From Methylovorus menthalis (GTDB lineage Bacteria > Pseudomonadota > Gammaproteobacteria > Burkholderiales > Methylophilaceae): a stretch of 64,000 bases of DNA. Below are positions 26,098 through 36,065 of this stretch, one piece after another. The notes below the pieces were generated by a model. The model saw only the letters and a list, made by a program, of their open reading frames with translations. It searched no databases and was not told the origin of the DNA. The stretch's first letter is position 1. Each line of letters opens with the position of its first letter. The position numbers and the translations under genes were made by a program. Location: positions 1,240,001-1,304,000 of the forward strand of contig NZ_JAJAQH010000006.1 in assembly GCF_020523625.1 (NCBI RefSeq). Direction: 5' to 3'.

Positions 26098-26304
26098 CTA
26101 ATAAGCGTTATAAAGCTCGATTTCGGGCCCGTTGTTCTGCTCAATGCGCTGCCAGACTTTTTCATGGAAAAAGAAAGCCACCGTATTGCAGGCCGGCTCA
26201 ACCAACGCAATCGCACTGCCAAGCGCCCAGCTGCCGGTCAAGGCGTAACCCACGGAAAAGGCCACCGTGAAGTGAATAATGGCAAAAGTAAATGTTTTGG
26301 TCAT
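26098..26304 (-). CDS. DUF2061 small membrane protein
   Basis: A 68-residue protein with two hydrophobic segments. It shows the DUF2061 signature: HFTVAFSVGYALTGSWALG, then AIALVEPACNTVAFFFHEKVW. Function unknown. The ATG at 26304 is used because GGGGGA precedes it at 7-base spacing. It is on the opposite strand to both neighbours and interrupts the usual aroA-cmk adjacency. Confidence 0.82.
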   Translation of the reverse strand: MTKTFTFAIIHFTVAFSVGYALTGSWALGSAIALVEPACNTVAFFFHEKVWQRIEQNNGPEIELYNAY

Positions 26305-26406
26305 GATGCGATCCCCCTGGGCTGATAATATTGTTACGGCATCATCGCGCAAGGCATTGAATCAATCCAATTGATTATAAAAACCAGTTTGATAAGTTAA
26401 TTAAAT

Positions 26407-27084
26407 ATGATTATTCCCGTAATTGCCATTGATGGTCCCTCCGCTTCCGGCAAAGGCACCGTTGCCCAGCGCGTTGCAGATAAACTGGGCTTTCACTACC
26501 TTGATTCTGGCGCGCTTTATCGCATCGTGGCCTACGCAGGCAAGCAATACAACATTGCCTGGAATCAGGGGGAAACACTGGCAGAGATGGCAGCAAAACT
26601 TGAAATCCGGTTTGAAGACGGCCAGATTTACCTGAATGGCAACATCATTACTGAAGAAGTTCGGTCTGAAGAAATCAGCCGCGGTGCGTCTGAGGTCGCC
26701 GTGCATCCGGCCGTGCGCATGGCCTTGCTAGCCTTGCAGCATAGCTTTCGCCAGGCCCCTGGGTTAGTGGCAGATGGACGTGACATGGCAACGGTGGTTT
26801 TCCCGGATGCCATTGCCAAAGTCTATTTAACAGCGAGCGCTGAAGTACGCGCGGAGAGACGCTATAAGCAGTTGATGGAAAAAGAAATCCATGCTAATCT
26901 ACAGGATATTTTACAGGATCTGCAAAACCGCGACACTCGCGACCAGCAACGCGCTACGGCGCCCCTGCAAAAGACAGATGATGCCATGCTTTTAGTCACT
27001 GATCAGCTCACCATAGACCAGGCGGTTGAAAAAGTTCTCCAGCATTATCGACAGGCGTCGCAAGACCTGGCGCCACAAGCGTAA
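26407..27084 (+). CDS. cmk: Cytidylate kinase
   Basis: Phosphorylates CMP and dCMP with ATP; 225 residues. The P-loop is DGPSASGKGT (9-18), followed by the (d)CMP-site block HYLDSGALYR and, in the middle, ADGRDMATVVFPDA with the substrate-binding arginine and aspartates. RRYKQLMEKE begins the lid. Length is normal for Cmk. The ribosome binding site is weak. It lies upstream of rpsA, as in most proteobacteria, but a terminator-like hairpin (27115-27144) separates them. Confidence 0.94.
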   Translation: MIIPVIAIDGPSASGKGTVAQRVADKLGFHYLDSGALYRIVAYAGKQYNIAWNQGETLAEMAAKLEIRFEDGQIYLNGNIITEEVRSEEISRGASEVAVHPAVRMALLALQHSFRQAPGLVADGRDMATVVFPDAIAKVYLTASAEVRAERRYKQLMEKEIHANLQDILQDLQNRDTRDQQRATAPLQKTDDAMLLVTDQLTIDQAVEKVLQHYRQASQDLAPQA

Positions 27085-27114
27085 AAGCAACACCCTTAAT
27101 TATGCAGCACCCGC

Positions 27115-27144
27115 GCTATGAACCTCGTGGTTCATGGCTTTTTT
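27115..27144 (+). terminator. Terminator-like hairpin in the rpsA leader
   Basis: A stem of about ten pairs (ATGAACC/GGTTCAT plus GCT/GGC) with loop TCGT is followed by six T. It lies between cmk and rpsA, 46 bases upstream of the rpsA start. A second hairpin, CCCGC-TGCCCG-GCGGG (27153-27168), follows. I see no promoter between the T-run and rpsA, so this may be an attenuator or part of an S1 autoregulatory leader rather than a full stop. Confidence 0.65.
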
Positions 27145-27189
27145 AACTTTACCCCGCTGCCCGGCGGGTTTAATCAGGTAATTTTATTA

Positions 27190-28896
27190 ATGGCTAACCT
27201 TTCCACCCCTACCTTTACCGAAAGCTTTGCAGCTCTTTTCGAAGAAAGCCTGGCTCGCCAGGAAATGCGCTCCGGTGAAGTGATTACTGCAGAAGTAGTT
27301 TCCATCGACGACGACTTTGTTATCGTCAACGCCGGCCTCAAGTCGGAAAGCGTCATCGCAACCAGCGAATTCCGTAACGACCGCGGCGAACTCGAAGTGG
27401 CTGTTGGCGACTTCGTACAAGTTGCTATCGAAACCCTGGAAGACGGCTACGGTTCCACCAAGCTTTCCCGCGAGAAGGCGAAGCGTCTTGCTGCATGGCT
27501 GGATCTGGAAAACGCCATGAACGAATCCCGCATCATCAAGGGCATGATCAATGGTCGCGTCAAGGGTGGTTTGACTGTTATGGTTAACAGCATCCGCGCC
27601 TTCCTGCCAGGCTCCCTGGTTGATCTGCGTCCTGTTAAAGACACCACGCCTTTCGAAGGCAAAGAGTGGGACTTCAAGGTTATCAAGCTGGATCGCAAGC
27701 GCAACAACGTTGTGGTATCGCGCCGCGCTGTTCTCGAAGAGAGCATGGGTGCCGATCGCGAAGCTCTGCTGGGTTCACTGAAAGAAGGCGCAGTTGTTAA
27801 GGGTATCGTCAAGAACATTACCGATTACGGCGCATTCGTTGACCTGGGCGGTATTGACGGCCTGCTGCATATCACTGATCTGGCATGGCGTCGTGTTAAG
27901 CACCCATCCGAAGTGCTGACCGTAGGCGAAGAAGTTGAAGCCAAGATCCTGAAGTTTGATCAAGAAAAGAACCGCGTATCGCTGGGTATCAAGCAACTGG
28001 GCGACGACCCATGGGTTGCACTGACCCGCCGTTACCCAGTAGGCACCCGCCTGTTCGGCAAGGTAACCAACCTGACCGACTACGGCGCATTCGTTGAAAT
28101 CGAACCAGGCATTGAAGGTCTGGTACACGTTTCCGAAATGGATTGGACCAACAAGAACGTACATCCTGCCAAGATCGCCCAACTGGGTGACGAAGTAGAA
28201 GTCATGATTCTGGAAATCGACGAAGACCGTCGCCGTCTGTCCTTGGGCATGAAGCAATGCCAAGTTAATCCATGGGATGAGTTCGCTGCCACCCACAAGA
28301 AGGGTGACAAGGTTAGCGGTCAGATCAAGTCCATCACTGACTTCGGCGTATTCATTGGTTTGCCTGGTGGCATCGACGGCCTGGTTCACCTGTCCGATCT
28401 GTCCTGGAATCAAACTGGCGAAGAAGCTATCCGCAACTTCAAAAAGGGTGACGAAGTCGCTGCTGTTGTTCTGGCTATCGACGTTGAAAAAGAACGCATC
28501 TCTCTCGGCGTTAAGCAACTGGACAACGATCCATTCAGCGCTTACACCACCACCAATGACAAGGGCGCCATCGTTACTGGTACCGTGAAGTCTGTGGATG
28601 CCAAGGGTGCTGTTATTACCCTGGACGGTGAAGTTGAAGGCTACCTGCGTGCATCTGAAATCGCTCGCGAGAAGATCGAAGACGCCACCACCGCCCTGAA
28701 AGAAGGCCAGGAAGTTGAAGCGCGTATTCTGAACATCGACCGCAAAAACCGCTCCATCAACCTGTCTATCAAGGCTAAGGACATCGCTGAAGAAGCGGAT
28801 GCCATGCAGAAGTACAGCAATGATGCTGGCGCTGCAGGCACCACCAACCTGGGCGCATTGCTTAAAGCGAAACTTGACGGCAAAAACAACGAGTAA
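27190..28896 (+). CDS. rpsA: 30S ribosomal protein S1
   Basis: Essential mRNA-binding protein of the small subunit; 568 residues with six S1 (OB-fold) repeats. Repeats 3-6 are clear from the recurring [21 protein letters not shown] / [22 protein letters not shown] type blocks, and the N-terminal ribosome-binding repeats carry [10 protein letters not shown] and [11 protein letters not shown]. The start at 27190 (MANLSTPTF) is preferred; the frame is open upstream to 27118, but that part overlaps the leader hairpins. Codon use is strongly biased, as expected of a highly expressed gene. Confidence 0.97.
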   Translation: MANLSTPTFTESFAALFEESLARQEMRSGEVITAEVVSIDDDFVIVNAGLKSESVIATSEFRNDRGELEVAVGDFVQVAIETLEDGYGSTKLSREKAKRLAAWLDLENAMNESRIIKGMINGRVKGGLTVMVNSIRAFLPGSLVDLRPVKDTTPFEGKEWDFKVIKLDRKRNNVVVSRRAVLEESMGADREALLGSLKEGAVVKGIVKNITDYGAFVDLGGIDGLLHITDLAWRRVKHPSEVLTVGEEVEAKILKFDQEKNRVSLGIKQLGDDPWVALTRRYPVGTRLFGKVTNLTDYGAFVEIEPGIEGLVHVSEMDWTNKNVHPAKIAQLGDEVEVMILEIDEDRRRLSLGMKQCQVNPWDEFAATHKKGDKVSGQIKSITDFGVFIGLPGGIDGLVHLSDLSWNQTGEEAIRNFKKGDEVAAVVLAIDVEKERISLGVKQLDNDPFSAYTTTNDKGAIVTGTVKSVDAKGAVITLDGEVEGYLRASEIAREKIEDATTALKEGQEVEARILNIDRKNRSINLSIKAKDIAEEADAMQKYSNDAGAAGTTNLGALLKAKLDGKNNE

Positions 28897-28908
28897 GGCA
28901 GTCACGCC

Positions 28909-29193
28909 ATGACCAAATCTGAGCTGATTGCCAATCTGGCTGCGCGTTTTCCGCAACTGGTCGTCAAAGATGCCGAGCTTTCTGTGAAGGCCATCATTGA
29001 CTCCATGGCGGATAACCTGGCCAGTGGAGAGCGCATCGAGATTAGAGGGTTCGGTAGCTTCAGTCTGAACTACCGCCCACCTCGTCTCGGACGCAACCCC
29101 AAGACTGGCTCAAAAGTGCAGGTACCTGAAAAATACGTACCTCACTTCAAGGCCGGTAAGGAATTGCGTGAACGCGTAGACCTCATTGAGTAA
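28909..29193 (+). CDS. ihfB: Integration host factor subunit beta
   Basis: DNA-bending nucleoid protein of 94 residues that works as a heterodimer with IhfA. It shows the HU/IHF fold with [20 protein letters not shown] and the DNA-intercalating arm [20 protein letters not shown]. It lies 12 bases after rpsA, the standard proteobacterial order, and is followed by a strong terminator. Confidence 0.96.
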   Translation: MTKSELIANLAARFPQLVVKDAELSVKAIIDSMADNLASGERIEIRGFGSFSLNYRPPRLGRNPKTGSKVQVPEKYVPHFKAGKELRERVDLIE

Positions 29194-29216
29194 AACTTGA
29201 CGTTAATAGCAGTACA

Positions 29217-29248
29217 AAAAGCAGCATCTTCGGATGCTGCTTTTTTTT
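29217..29248 (+). terminator. Intrinsic terminator of rpsA-ihfB
   Basis: GCAGCATC-TTCG-GATGCTGC with a stable UUCG tetraloop and eight T. It begins about 25 bases after the ihfB stop. Confidence 0.92.
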
Positions 29249-29332
29249 GCTTTCCATCCCCTGGACAAGTCGTTCTCGGCCAGGCTGTATTTAAATTCGC
29301 CACATCAGGGCGGCTTAGGTAAAATCCTTACC

Positions 29333-29602
29333 ATGCGCTATATATACATACCCTTAGGCACCCTGCTCTTCATCATGTTGCTGGGTTTTGCCCTCAAAAA
29401 CTCCCAGCCAGCCGAGTTGCACTACTATCTCGGCCTGATATGGCAAGCTCCGCTTTCACTCATGCTGCTGATCACCTTCTCGATAGGGGTATTGGCTGGC
29501 ATCCTCGCCTGCGTTGGGGTGATGATCAAACAAAAGCGCCAGATGATGAGTCTGCGTAAAGAACTTAAAACTCTAAACAAAAATATCCCGCAGGAACCCT
29601 GA
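29333..29602 (+). CDS. lapA: LapA-domain (DUF1049) membrane protein
   Basis: Inner-membrane protein of 89 residues that works with LapB in controlling lipopolysaccharide synthesis. Two transmembrane helices (about 3-22 and 36-62) are separated by the family block KNSQPAELHYYLGLIWQAPLS, and a basic coiled tail follows (KQKRQMMSLRKELKTLNK). The ATG at 29333 is preferred over an upstream in-frame ATG that lies inside the terminator region. Followed 4 bases later by lapB. Confidence 0.88.
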   Translation: MRYIYIPLGTLLFIMLLGFALKNSQPAELHYYLGLIWQAPLSLMLLITFSIGVLAGILACVGVMIKQKRQMMSLRKELKTLNKNIPQEP

Positions 29603-29606
29603 ATTA

Positions 29607-30770
29607 ATGATGGAATTTGAATATTGGTGGCTACTGGCCCTGCCTCTGTTTTTTGCTTTGGGCTGGGTAGCTGCCCGAGTAGATATCAACCAGCTGCTTT
29701 CTGAATCAACCACCCTCCCGGCCGCCTACTTCAAGGGCCTGAACTTCCTGATTACTGACCAGCACGACAAAGCCATAGAAGCCTTTGTCGAGGCGGTTGA
29801 AGCCAATGCGGACTCGCTAGAACTGCATTTCGCACTGGGCAGCCTGTTCAGACGTCGTGGCGAAGTGGATCGGGCAATTCACTTGCACCTGAATCTTCTG
29901 GATCGCAAAGAACTGCCGGAGCAGCAAAAACTGGCCGTGATGGCAGAGCTGGCTCAGGATTACCTCAAAGCCGGCCTGCTGGATCGTGCCGAAGAACTCT
30001 TCAAATCGCTCGATGGTAGCCGCTACAAACAACCGGCATTGCGTTCACTGCTTGAAATTTATGTACGCGAACGCGAGTGGGAACGCGCCATCAAATGCGC
30101 GACCGAACTGGAACGCATTTCCGGCATCCCTTTCCGCAAGGAAGTCGCCCAGTACTACTGTGAAATGGCGGTCAAATCTATTCTCAACAATGACGCCCAC
30201 ACAGCGCGATATGAGCTGGATATGGCGCTGGATGCGAACAAGGCCTGCGTACGCGCCACGATCATGCTGGGCGACATGGAAGCCGCTGCGGGAGATCATA
30301 AAGCCGCCATTGCCATATGGAAACGCATTGAATATCAGGATGCAGAGCGTATCAGCCTGGTGGCGACAAAACTATTGAAGAGCTACCGCGCACTTGGCCA
30401 GAGCGAAGAAGGCCTGAATCTGCTCGCCAGCTATCTGGAAAACTACAAGCTGCCCACTCTGCAAACAGTGGTGTATGAGGCGACCATGGCAGAAAAAGGC
30501 CCAGAGCCGGCGGCAAAGCTAGCTCGCACCGAGTTAGCCAGGAAGCCCAGCCTGCAGACGCTGGACCAACTACTACAGGCAAGAATCGCACTGGAACCTC
30601 AAGATCAACAAGAAACCTTGTTGATGCAGCAGACCATACGTCGCGCCATTGGCAATCGTAATGTGTATTGCTGCGACCAGTGCGGCTTCAAGGCCAAAAA
30701 CTACCACTGGCAATGCCCGGCATGTAATGCATGGGAATCGCTCCCCTCAGAACCGACCGAAGCACTATAA
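29607..30770 (+). CDS. lapB: Lipopolysaccharide assembly protein LapB (YciM)
   Basis: Membrane-anchored adaptor that presents LpxC to FtsH and so limits lipid A synthesis; 387 residues. Order: N-terminal membrane helix (about 6-22), a series of TPR repeats (about 35-335; SLELHFALGSLFRRRGEVDRA is typical) and a C-terminal rubredoxin-like zinc module with two CxxC pairs (CDQCGFKAKNYHWQCPAC, about 353-370). Length matches LapB. The start could be either of two adjacent ATG codons. It abuts pyrF with no gap, as in other proteobacteria. Confidence 0.95.
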   Translation: MMEFEYWWLLALPLFFALGWVAARVDINQLLSESTTLPAAYFKGLNFLITDQHDKAIEAFVEAVEANADSLELHFALGSLFRRRGEVDRAIHLHLNLLDRKELPEQQKLAVMAELAQDYLKAGLLDRAEELFKSLDGSRYKQPALRSLLEIYVREREWERAIKCATELERISGIPFRKEVAQYYCEMAVKSILNNDAHTARYELDMALDANKACVRATIMLGDMEAAAGDHKAAIAIWKRIEYQDAERISLVATKLLKSYRALGQSEEGLNLLASYLENYKLPTLQTVVYEATMAEKGPEPAAKLARTELARKPSLQTLDQLLQARIALEPQDQQETLLMQQTIRRAIGNRNVYCCDQCGFKAKNYHWQCPACNAWESLPSEPTEAL

Positions 30771-31475
30771 ATGACCACGCACGACCCCAAGATCGTAGTT
30801 GCCCTTGATTACGCCGATGCCCCAAGCGCACTCGCCTTGGCAAATCAGCTCGACCCCAGCCAGTGCCGCCTCAAGGTAGGCAAAGAACTTTTCACTGCAG
30901 CAGGTCCGCAGCTGGTAGAGACACTTGTTGATAAAGGCTATGGCGTATTTCTTGACCTGAAATTCCACGATATTCCCAACACCGTGGCCAAGGCTTGCGA
31001 GGCTGCCGCCAGACTTGGCGTGTGGATGCTCAATGTGCACGCCTCGGGCGGACAACCCATGATGGAGGCTGCCAAAGAAGGCGTCGCCAAAAGCGGGCAT
31101 CATCCGTTGCTGATCGCCGTTACCATACTCACCAGCATGGACCAGCAAGTCATGCAGAGCCTGGGCATTCCCGGCAATTTACAGGATCAGGTTTTACGGC
31201 TTGCGCGCCTCACGCAAGCAGCAGGACTGGATGGCGTGGTGTGCTCGGCGCAGGAAGCGCCCGTTTTACGTAGCGCCCTGGGCGAAAACTTCTGCCTCGT
31301 CACCCCTGGCATACGCCCACGCAATGCCAGTTTGGATGATCAATCCCGTGTGGTCACCCCTGCCGATGCATTACGTCAAGGCTCAAGCTACCTGGTGATT
31401 GGTCGCCCCATCACGCGCGCAGCAGACCCGCTGCAAGCACTCCGTGACATAAATCACGAGATCAGTTTGATTTAA
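30771..31475 (+). CDS. pyrF: Orotidine 5'-phosphate decarboxylase
   Basis: Last step of UMP synthesis; 234 residues. The catalytic tetrad region is [12 protein letters not shown], with Asp62, Lys64 and Asp67. [10 protein letters not shown] opens the barrel, [18 protein letters not shown] carries the phosphate-binding loop, and [14 protein letters not shown] ends the family pattern. It starts directly at the lapB stop, so it is the third gene of the lapA-lapB-pyrF operon. Confidence 0.96.
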   Translation: MTTHDPKIVVALDYADAPSALALANQLDPSQCRLKVGKELFTAAGPQLVETLVDKGYGVFLDLKFHDIPNTVAKACEAAARLGVWMLNVHASGGQPMMEAAKEGVAKSGHHPLLIAVTILTSMDQQVMQSLGIPGNLQDQVLRLARLTQAAGLDGVVCSAQEAPVLRSALGENFCLVTPGIRPRNASLDDQSRVVTPADALRQGSSYLVIGRPITRAADPLQALRDINHEISLI

Positions 31476-31558
31476 AAAGGCTTTTCCAGCGCCAGAGTAA
31501 TATCCCATGAGGTCACCGCAGCGTGACCGGATTTCATCAATATCATCATGGGAGTTAA

Positions 31559-31858
<300 letters not shown>

Positions 31859-31882
31859 TGCGAGTGCTCAGCTGATCTCATG

Positions 31883-31928
31883 CTGGCAATAAAAAAGCCC
31901 CGACCTATCGGGGCTTTTTTATTGCCAG
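31883..31928. terminator. Bidirectional terminator, 21-bp perfect inverted repeat
   Basis: Perfect 21-base arms (outer CTGGCAAT, then six A, then GCCCCGA) enclose CCTA, giving a T-run on both strands. It separates the convergent comEA-like and metG genes. Confidence 0.93.
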
Positions 31929-31955
31929 TTATCCCGGCTTTTCAAATATGGCTTA

Positions 31956-34004
31956 CTACTTGACGCGCATACCTGGCGCAGCGCCACTATCCGGGCTCAG
32001 GATATAAGGCCCGCCACGCTCATCCGAGGCCGCCAGCACCATGCCTTCTGACATACCGAACTTCATCTTGCGTGGCGCAAGATTGGCCACCATCACCGTC
32101 AGGCGGCCTTGCAAGGTCGCAGGGTCATAAGCCGATTTGATACCGGCAAACACCTGACGTGGTTTGTCTTCGCCAATATCCAGCGAAAGACGCAGCAGCT
32201 TCTCGGCTCCCTCAACATGCTCAGCCGTCACAATGCGGGCGATACGCAAATCCACCTTGGCAAAGTCATCGATACTGATGTACTCAGCTTCAGCAGGCGC
32301 GCTGGCTGCAACTGGCGCCGCGGCGGGAGGTGCAGCAGCAGGTGTTGCCTGCAGGGATTCTTTATTGGCTTCTATCATGGCTTCTATCTGTTTGGGGTCA
32401 ATGCGGGTAATCAGATGCTGATATGTGGCGATCGCATGGCCAGCAGTCAAGGCATTATCTACCTGTGTCCAATCCAGCACGGCAATATTCAGGAAGGCTT
32501 CAATCTGGCCTGCCAGCTTGGGCAATACCGGCTTAAGGTAAAGCGTGAGCAGGCGGAACATTTCCAGCGCTGCCGTGCACACCTGATGCAGCTCAGCTTC
32601 CCGGCCAGCCTGCTTCGCCATATCCCACGGCGCGTGCTCGGCAACATAGCCATTGGCTTTGTCGGCCAGCGCCATGATTTCGCGCAAGGCACGGCCGTAG
32701 TCGCGCGTGTTGTAGCACTCGGCGATGCTGCTTGCCGCCTGACGCAACTCACTGATGACGGCATTATCCGCCAGGGCAGCCAGCTTGCCGTCAAAGCGCT
32801 TGCTGATAAAGCCCGCCGTGCGGCTCGCGATATTAATGTATTTGCCGACCAGGTCGCTGTTCACGCGCGCAGTGAAATCGTCCAGATTGAGGTCGATATC
32901 TTCCATCGAGCCATTCAACTTGGCGGCATAGTAATAGCGCAGGTATTCCGGGTTTTTCACATGCTGCAAATAACTGCCAGCGGTGATGAAGGTGCCGCGC
33001 GACTTGGACATTTTCTCGCCATTCACCGTCAAAAAGCCGTGCGCAAAAATCTGCGTAGGCTGACGATGACCCGAATACTTCAGGGTCGCAGGCCAGAACA
33101 GCGCGTGGAAATACAAAATATCTTTGCCAATGAAATGATAAAGCTCGGTCTTGCTGTCGGCTTTCCAGTATTCGTCAAAATCGAGGCCTAAGCGGCTGCA
33201 CAGATTCTTGAAGCTGGCCATGTAGCCGATAGGCGCATCTAGCCAGACATAGAAATACTTGCCGGGGGCATCGGGAATCTCAAAGCCGAAATACGGCGCG
33301 TCGCGTGAAATATCCCAATCCGACAAACCAGAGGCAAACCACTCGCCCATTTTGTTGGCGGCTTCAGCCTGCAGGGTGCCAGAGCGAGTCCACTGCTGCA
33401 AAAATTCGCCGCATTCGGAAAGCTTGAAGAAATAGTGCTCGGTTTCCTTGCGCACTGGCGCCGCACCAGACACGGCCGAGTATGGATTGATAAGCTCAGT
33501 CGGGCTGTAAGTCGTGCCGCACACTTCACAGGAATCGCCATACTGATCCTTGGCGTGGCATTTTGGACATTCACCCTTGATAAAGCGATCCGGCAAGAAC
33601 ATCTGTTTGACCGGGTCAAAAAACTGCTCAATGGTTTTGGTGGCAATCTTGCCGTTTTTCTTGAGCTCCAGGTAGATATTGCTGGCAAGCTCGCGGTTTT
33701 CCGGGGCATTGGTCGAGTAGTAGTTATCAAACTCCACCAGAAATCCCGAGAAATCCGCATAGTGTTCGGTGTGCACTTTAGCAATCAGCTGCTCAGGCGT
33801 GATCCCCTCTTTTTCAGCGCGCAGCATGATGGGGGTGCCATGCGTATCATCGGCACAGACATAATGCACGGTATGGCCCTGCATTTTCTGGAAACGCACC
33901 CAGATATCGGTCTGGATATACTCAACCAGATGCCCAAGGTGAATGCTGCCGTTGGCGTACGGCAAGGCGGAAGTAACCAGGATTTTGCGGGATGATGCGG
34001 ACAT
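31956..34004 (-). CDS. metG: Methionyl-tRNA synthetase
   Basis: Charges tRNA-Met; 682 residues. Class I signatures: [13 protein letters not shown] (HIGH-type) near residue 20 and [11 protein letters not shown] (KMSKS) near 328. A zinc knuckle with two CxxC pairs ([18 protein letters not shown]) lies near 145. The C-terminal EMAP/Trbp111-like tRNA-binding and dimerisation domain ([19 protein letters not shown] to the end) follows a Pro/Ala linker. The ATG at 34004 ([19 protein letters not shown]) is chosen; a longer frame begins at 34046. Divergent from apbC, as in many betaproteobacteria. Confidence 0.96.
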   Translation of the reverse strand: MSASSRKILVTSALPYANGSIHLGHLVEYIQTDIWVRFQKMQGHTVHYVCADDTHGTPIMLRAEKEGITPEQLIAKVHTEHYADFSGFLVEFDNYYSTNAPENRELASNIYLELKKNGKIATKTIEQFFDPVKQMFLPDRFIKGECPKCHAKDQYGDSCEVCGTTYSPTELINPYSAVSGAAPVRKETEHYFFKLSECGEFLQQWTRSGTLQAEAANKMGEWFASGLSDWDISRDAPYFGFEIPDAPGKYFYVWLDAPIGYMASFKNLCSRLGLDFDEYWKADSKTELYHFIGKDILYFHALFWPATLKYSGHRQPTQIFAHGFLTVNGEKMSKSRGTFITAGSYLQHVKNPEYLRYYYAAKLNGSMEDIDLNLDDFTARVNSDLVGKYINIASRTAGFISKRFDGKLAALADNAVISELRQAASSIAECYNTRDYGRALREIMALADKANGYVAEHAPWDMAKQAGREAELHQVCTAALEMFRLLTLYLKPVLPKLAGQIEAFLNIAVLDWTQVDNALTAGHAIATYQHLITRIDPKQIEAMIEANKESLQATPAAAPPAAAPVAASAPAEAEYISIDDFAKVDLRIARIVTAEHVEGAEKLLRLSLDIGEDKPRQVFAGIKSAYDPATLQGRLTVMVANLAPRKMKFGMSEGMVLAASDERGGPYILSPDSGAAPGMRVK

Positions 34005-34070
34005 AGTGTTTTTGTAATCGGCCTGAATGCTTGAATAGACCTGCATTTTAACAAATCGGCCCGGCTTTCA

Positions 34071-34097
34071 CATGCGTTAACTTGGCGCATGCGTTAA
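34071..34097. repeat. Two direct copies of CATGCGTTAA in a divergent promoter region
   Basis: Identical ten-base copies at 34071-34080 and 34088-34097, 17 bases apart start to start, lie between the divergent metG and apbC genes. The second runs into TTAAAAT, a possible -10. They could be a regulator site; the sense is unknown. Confidence 0.35.
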
Positions 34098-34137
34098 AAT
34101 TTGTTCTTTCAGATGCCCACCCGCAGGAAGCTTCGCC

Positions 34138-35226
34138 ATGGCCTTGACCGAATCCGATATCCAGAATGTCCTGAAAACCATCACCGACCCCAATACCGGC
34201 AAGGATTACGTCAGCAGCAAATCCGCTCGCAATATCCAGCTCAAGGGCAATGACCTGTCACTGGACATCGTGCTGGGGTATCCAGCCAAAAGCGTGTACG
34301 GCGAGATTCAAACCCAGGTAAAAAGCGCGCTGGAGCATATCCCCGGCATCGGCAGTGTCACCGTCAATGTGGGCAGCCGCATCGTGTCGCATAGCGTTCA
34401 GCGCGGCGTGCAGCTGCTACCTGGCGTCAAGAACATCATTGCTGTCGCCTCCGGCAAGGGCGGCGTAGGCAAATCCACCACCGCCGTCAACCTGGCACTG
34501 GCACTGGCCGCCGAAGGTGCCAGCGTAGGGATACTGGATGCCGACATCTACGGCCCATCGCAACCGCAAATGCTGGGCATCAGCGGCCGTCCTGACAGCG
34601 CCGATGGCAAAAGCATAGAACCCATGCAAAGCCATGGCATACAAGCCATGTCGATTGGTTTCCTGGTGGATGTGGATACGCCCATGGTCTGGCGCGGGCC
34701 CATGGTTACAGGCGCATTGGAGCAACTGCTGCGCGATACGCGCTGGAAAGACCTGGATTACCTGGTGATTGACCTGCCGCCTGGCACTGGCGATATTCAG
34801 CTTACCCTCTCGCAAAAAGTCCCGGTCACTGGCGCCATCATCGTCACCACGCCGCAAGACATTGCCCTGCTCGATGCCCGCAAGGGATTGAAAATGTTTG
34901 AAAAAGTCGGCATTCCCATCCTCGGCATTGTAGAAAACATGAGCACGCACATCTGCTCAAATTGCGGTCACGAAGAGCATATTTTCGGCGCAGGCGGCGG
35001 CGCGTCCATGAGCAAGGATTACAACGTCGACCTGCTCGGCAGCCTGCCGCTGGATATCCGCATACGCGAACAGGCCGACGGCGGCACGCCCACTGTAGTG
35101 GCCGACCCCGACAGCAAGATCGCGGCAACCTATCGCAGCATCGCGCGTACCACGGCCATCAAGATCGCCCAGCTGGGGCTGGATCACAGCAGCAAATTCC
35201 CCAGCATCGTCATCCAGAACACCTAG
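34138..35226 (+). CDS. apbC: Fe-S cluster carrier ATPase, Mrp/ApbC family
   Basis: P-loop ATPase of 362 residues that carries and transfers Fe-S clusters. An N-terminal MIP18/DUF59 domain occupies about 1-90. The deviant Walker A SGKGGVGKST is at 105-114, DADIYGPSQPQMLG follows, and the cluster-binding CxxC is in HICSNCGHEEHIFG near 276-279. All functional parts are present. The downstream methyltransferase gene begins 16 bases after the stop and is probably co-transcribed. Confidence 0.94.
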   Translation: MALTESDIQNVLKTITDPNTGKDYVSSKSARNIQLKGNDLSLDIVLGYPAKSVYGEIQTQVKSALEHIPGIGSVTVNVGSRIVSHSVQRGVQLLPGVKNIIAVASGKGGVGKSTTAVNLALALAAEGASVGILDADIYGPSQPQMLGISGRPDSADGKSIEPMQSHGIQAMSIGFLVDVDTPMVWRGPMVTGALEQLLRDTRWKDLDYLVIDLPPGTGDIQLTLSQKVPVTGAIIVTTPQDIALLDARKGLKMFEKVGIPILGIVENMSTHICSNCGHEEHIFGAGGGASMSKDYNVDLLGSLPLDIRIREQADGGTPTVVADPDSKIAATYRSIARTTAIKIAQLGLDHSSKFPSIVIQNT

Positions 35227-35242
35227 CGCATCGGATCGCCCC

Positions 35243-35980
35243 ATGGACAACACGCTACCCTGCCCGGTTTGCAATAACCAGGCCACTTTCTTCGATACAG
35301 CCGATTTTAATAAATCCTGCGAGGAACGCCGGGGGATAGCGCTGCAACCCACTGGCGTGATGATTCAGTATTTTCGATGCCTGGGATGCGGCTTCTGCTT
35401 TGCGCCAGAGTTTGGACAGTGGACGCTGGAGGACTTCTCCACGCACATCTACAACGAAGATTATGTCGCGGTAGACCCTGACTATCTCAGCATACGGCCC
35501 CATGACAATGCCGATCTGCTCTCGCGCAACTTCGGCAAGAACAAAGCGCGCATTCGACATCTCGATTACGGCGGCGGCAATGGCATGATGAGCGAGCTAT
35601 TGCAGGCCGAGGGCTGGAACTCTAAAAGCTATGACCCGTTCAATGACCCGGATATGCAAATCAGCTCGCTGGGCAAATTCAACTGCATTACGGCGTTTGA
35701 GGTATTTGAGCATGTACCCGATGTCTCGGTGTTGATGCAAAACCTGAATACCTTACTGGAAGACCAGGGCGGCATCCTGTTCAGCACCCTGCTTTCGGAT
35801 GGTCAGTTGGACGACGGCACCCTGGGCTGGTGGTACGCCGCCCCGCGCAACGGCCATATCAGCCTGTTTTCAGCGCAAAGCCTTAAATGGCTGGGCCAGC
35901 GTTACGGGCTGCAATTGCGCAGCCTCACCAACGGTACGCATTTGTTTTATCGGGATGCACTGCCTGACTGGTTAAGCTAA
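35243..35980 (+). CDS. Zinc-ribbon class I SAM-dependent methyltransferase
   Basis: Protein of 245 residues. The N-terminus has two Cys pairs (CPVCNNQ and CLGCGFCF, about residues 7-50) forming a probable zinc ribbon. Then comes a Rossmann methyltransferase core: LDYGGGNGMMSELL (SAM-binding motif I, about 107-120), an acidic loop YDPFND, and FNCITAFEVFEHVPD (motif II region). The substrate is not evident. Similar zinc-ribbon methyltransferases act on sugars, small molecules or proteins. It probably shares a transcript with apbC. Confidence 0.82.
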   Translation: MDNTLPCPVCNNQATFFDTADFNKSCEERRGIALQPTGVMIQYFRCLGCGFCFAPEFGQWTLEDFSTHIYNEDYVAVDPDYLSIRPHDNADLLSRNFGKNKARIRHLDYGGGNGMMSELLQAEGWNSKSYDPFNDPDMQISSLGKFNCITAFEVFEHVPDVSVLMQNLNTLLEDQGGILFSTLLSDGQLDDGTLGWWYAAPRNGHISLFSAQSLKWLGQRYGLQLRSLTNGTHLFYRDALPDWLS

Positions 35981-36002
35981 AAAACAAGCCAGCCACTGGT
36001 AA

Positions 36003-36050
36003 AAAATAAAGCCGGAATTGGCAAATGCCATTCCGGCTTTATTTTTTACT
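36003..36050. terminator. Bidirectional intrinsic terminator
   Basis: AAAAAATAAAGCCGGAAT pairs with ATTCCGGCTTTATTTTTT around TGGCAAATGCC. It separates the convergent methyltransferase and pgl genes. Confidence 0.9.
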
Positions 36051-36065
36051 GGCTTGCCCTGACAA

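Noticed and set aside
27775-28956. 393-codon minus-strand frame opposite rpsA
   Set aside because: Produced by the biased codon use of rpsA on the other strand; the translation resembles no protein family.
32109-33191. 360-codon plus-strand frame opposite metG
   Set aside because: Antisense shadow; no start signal and no recognisable domain.
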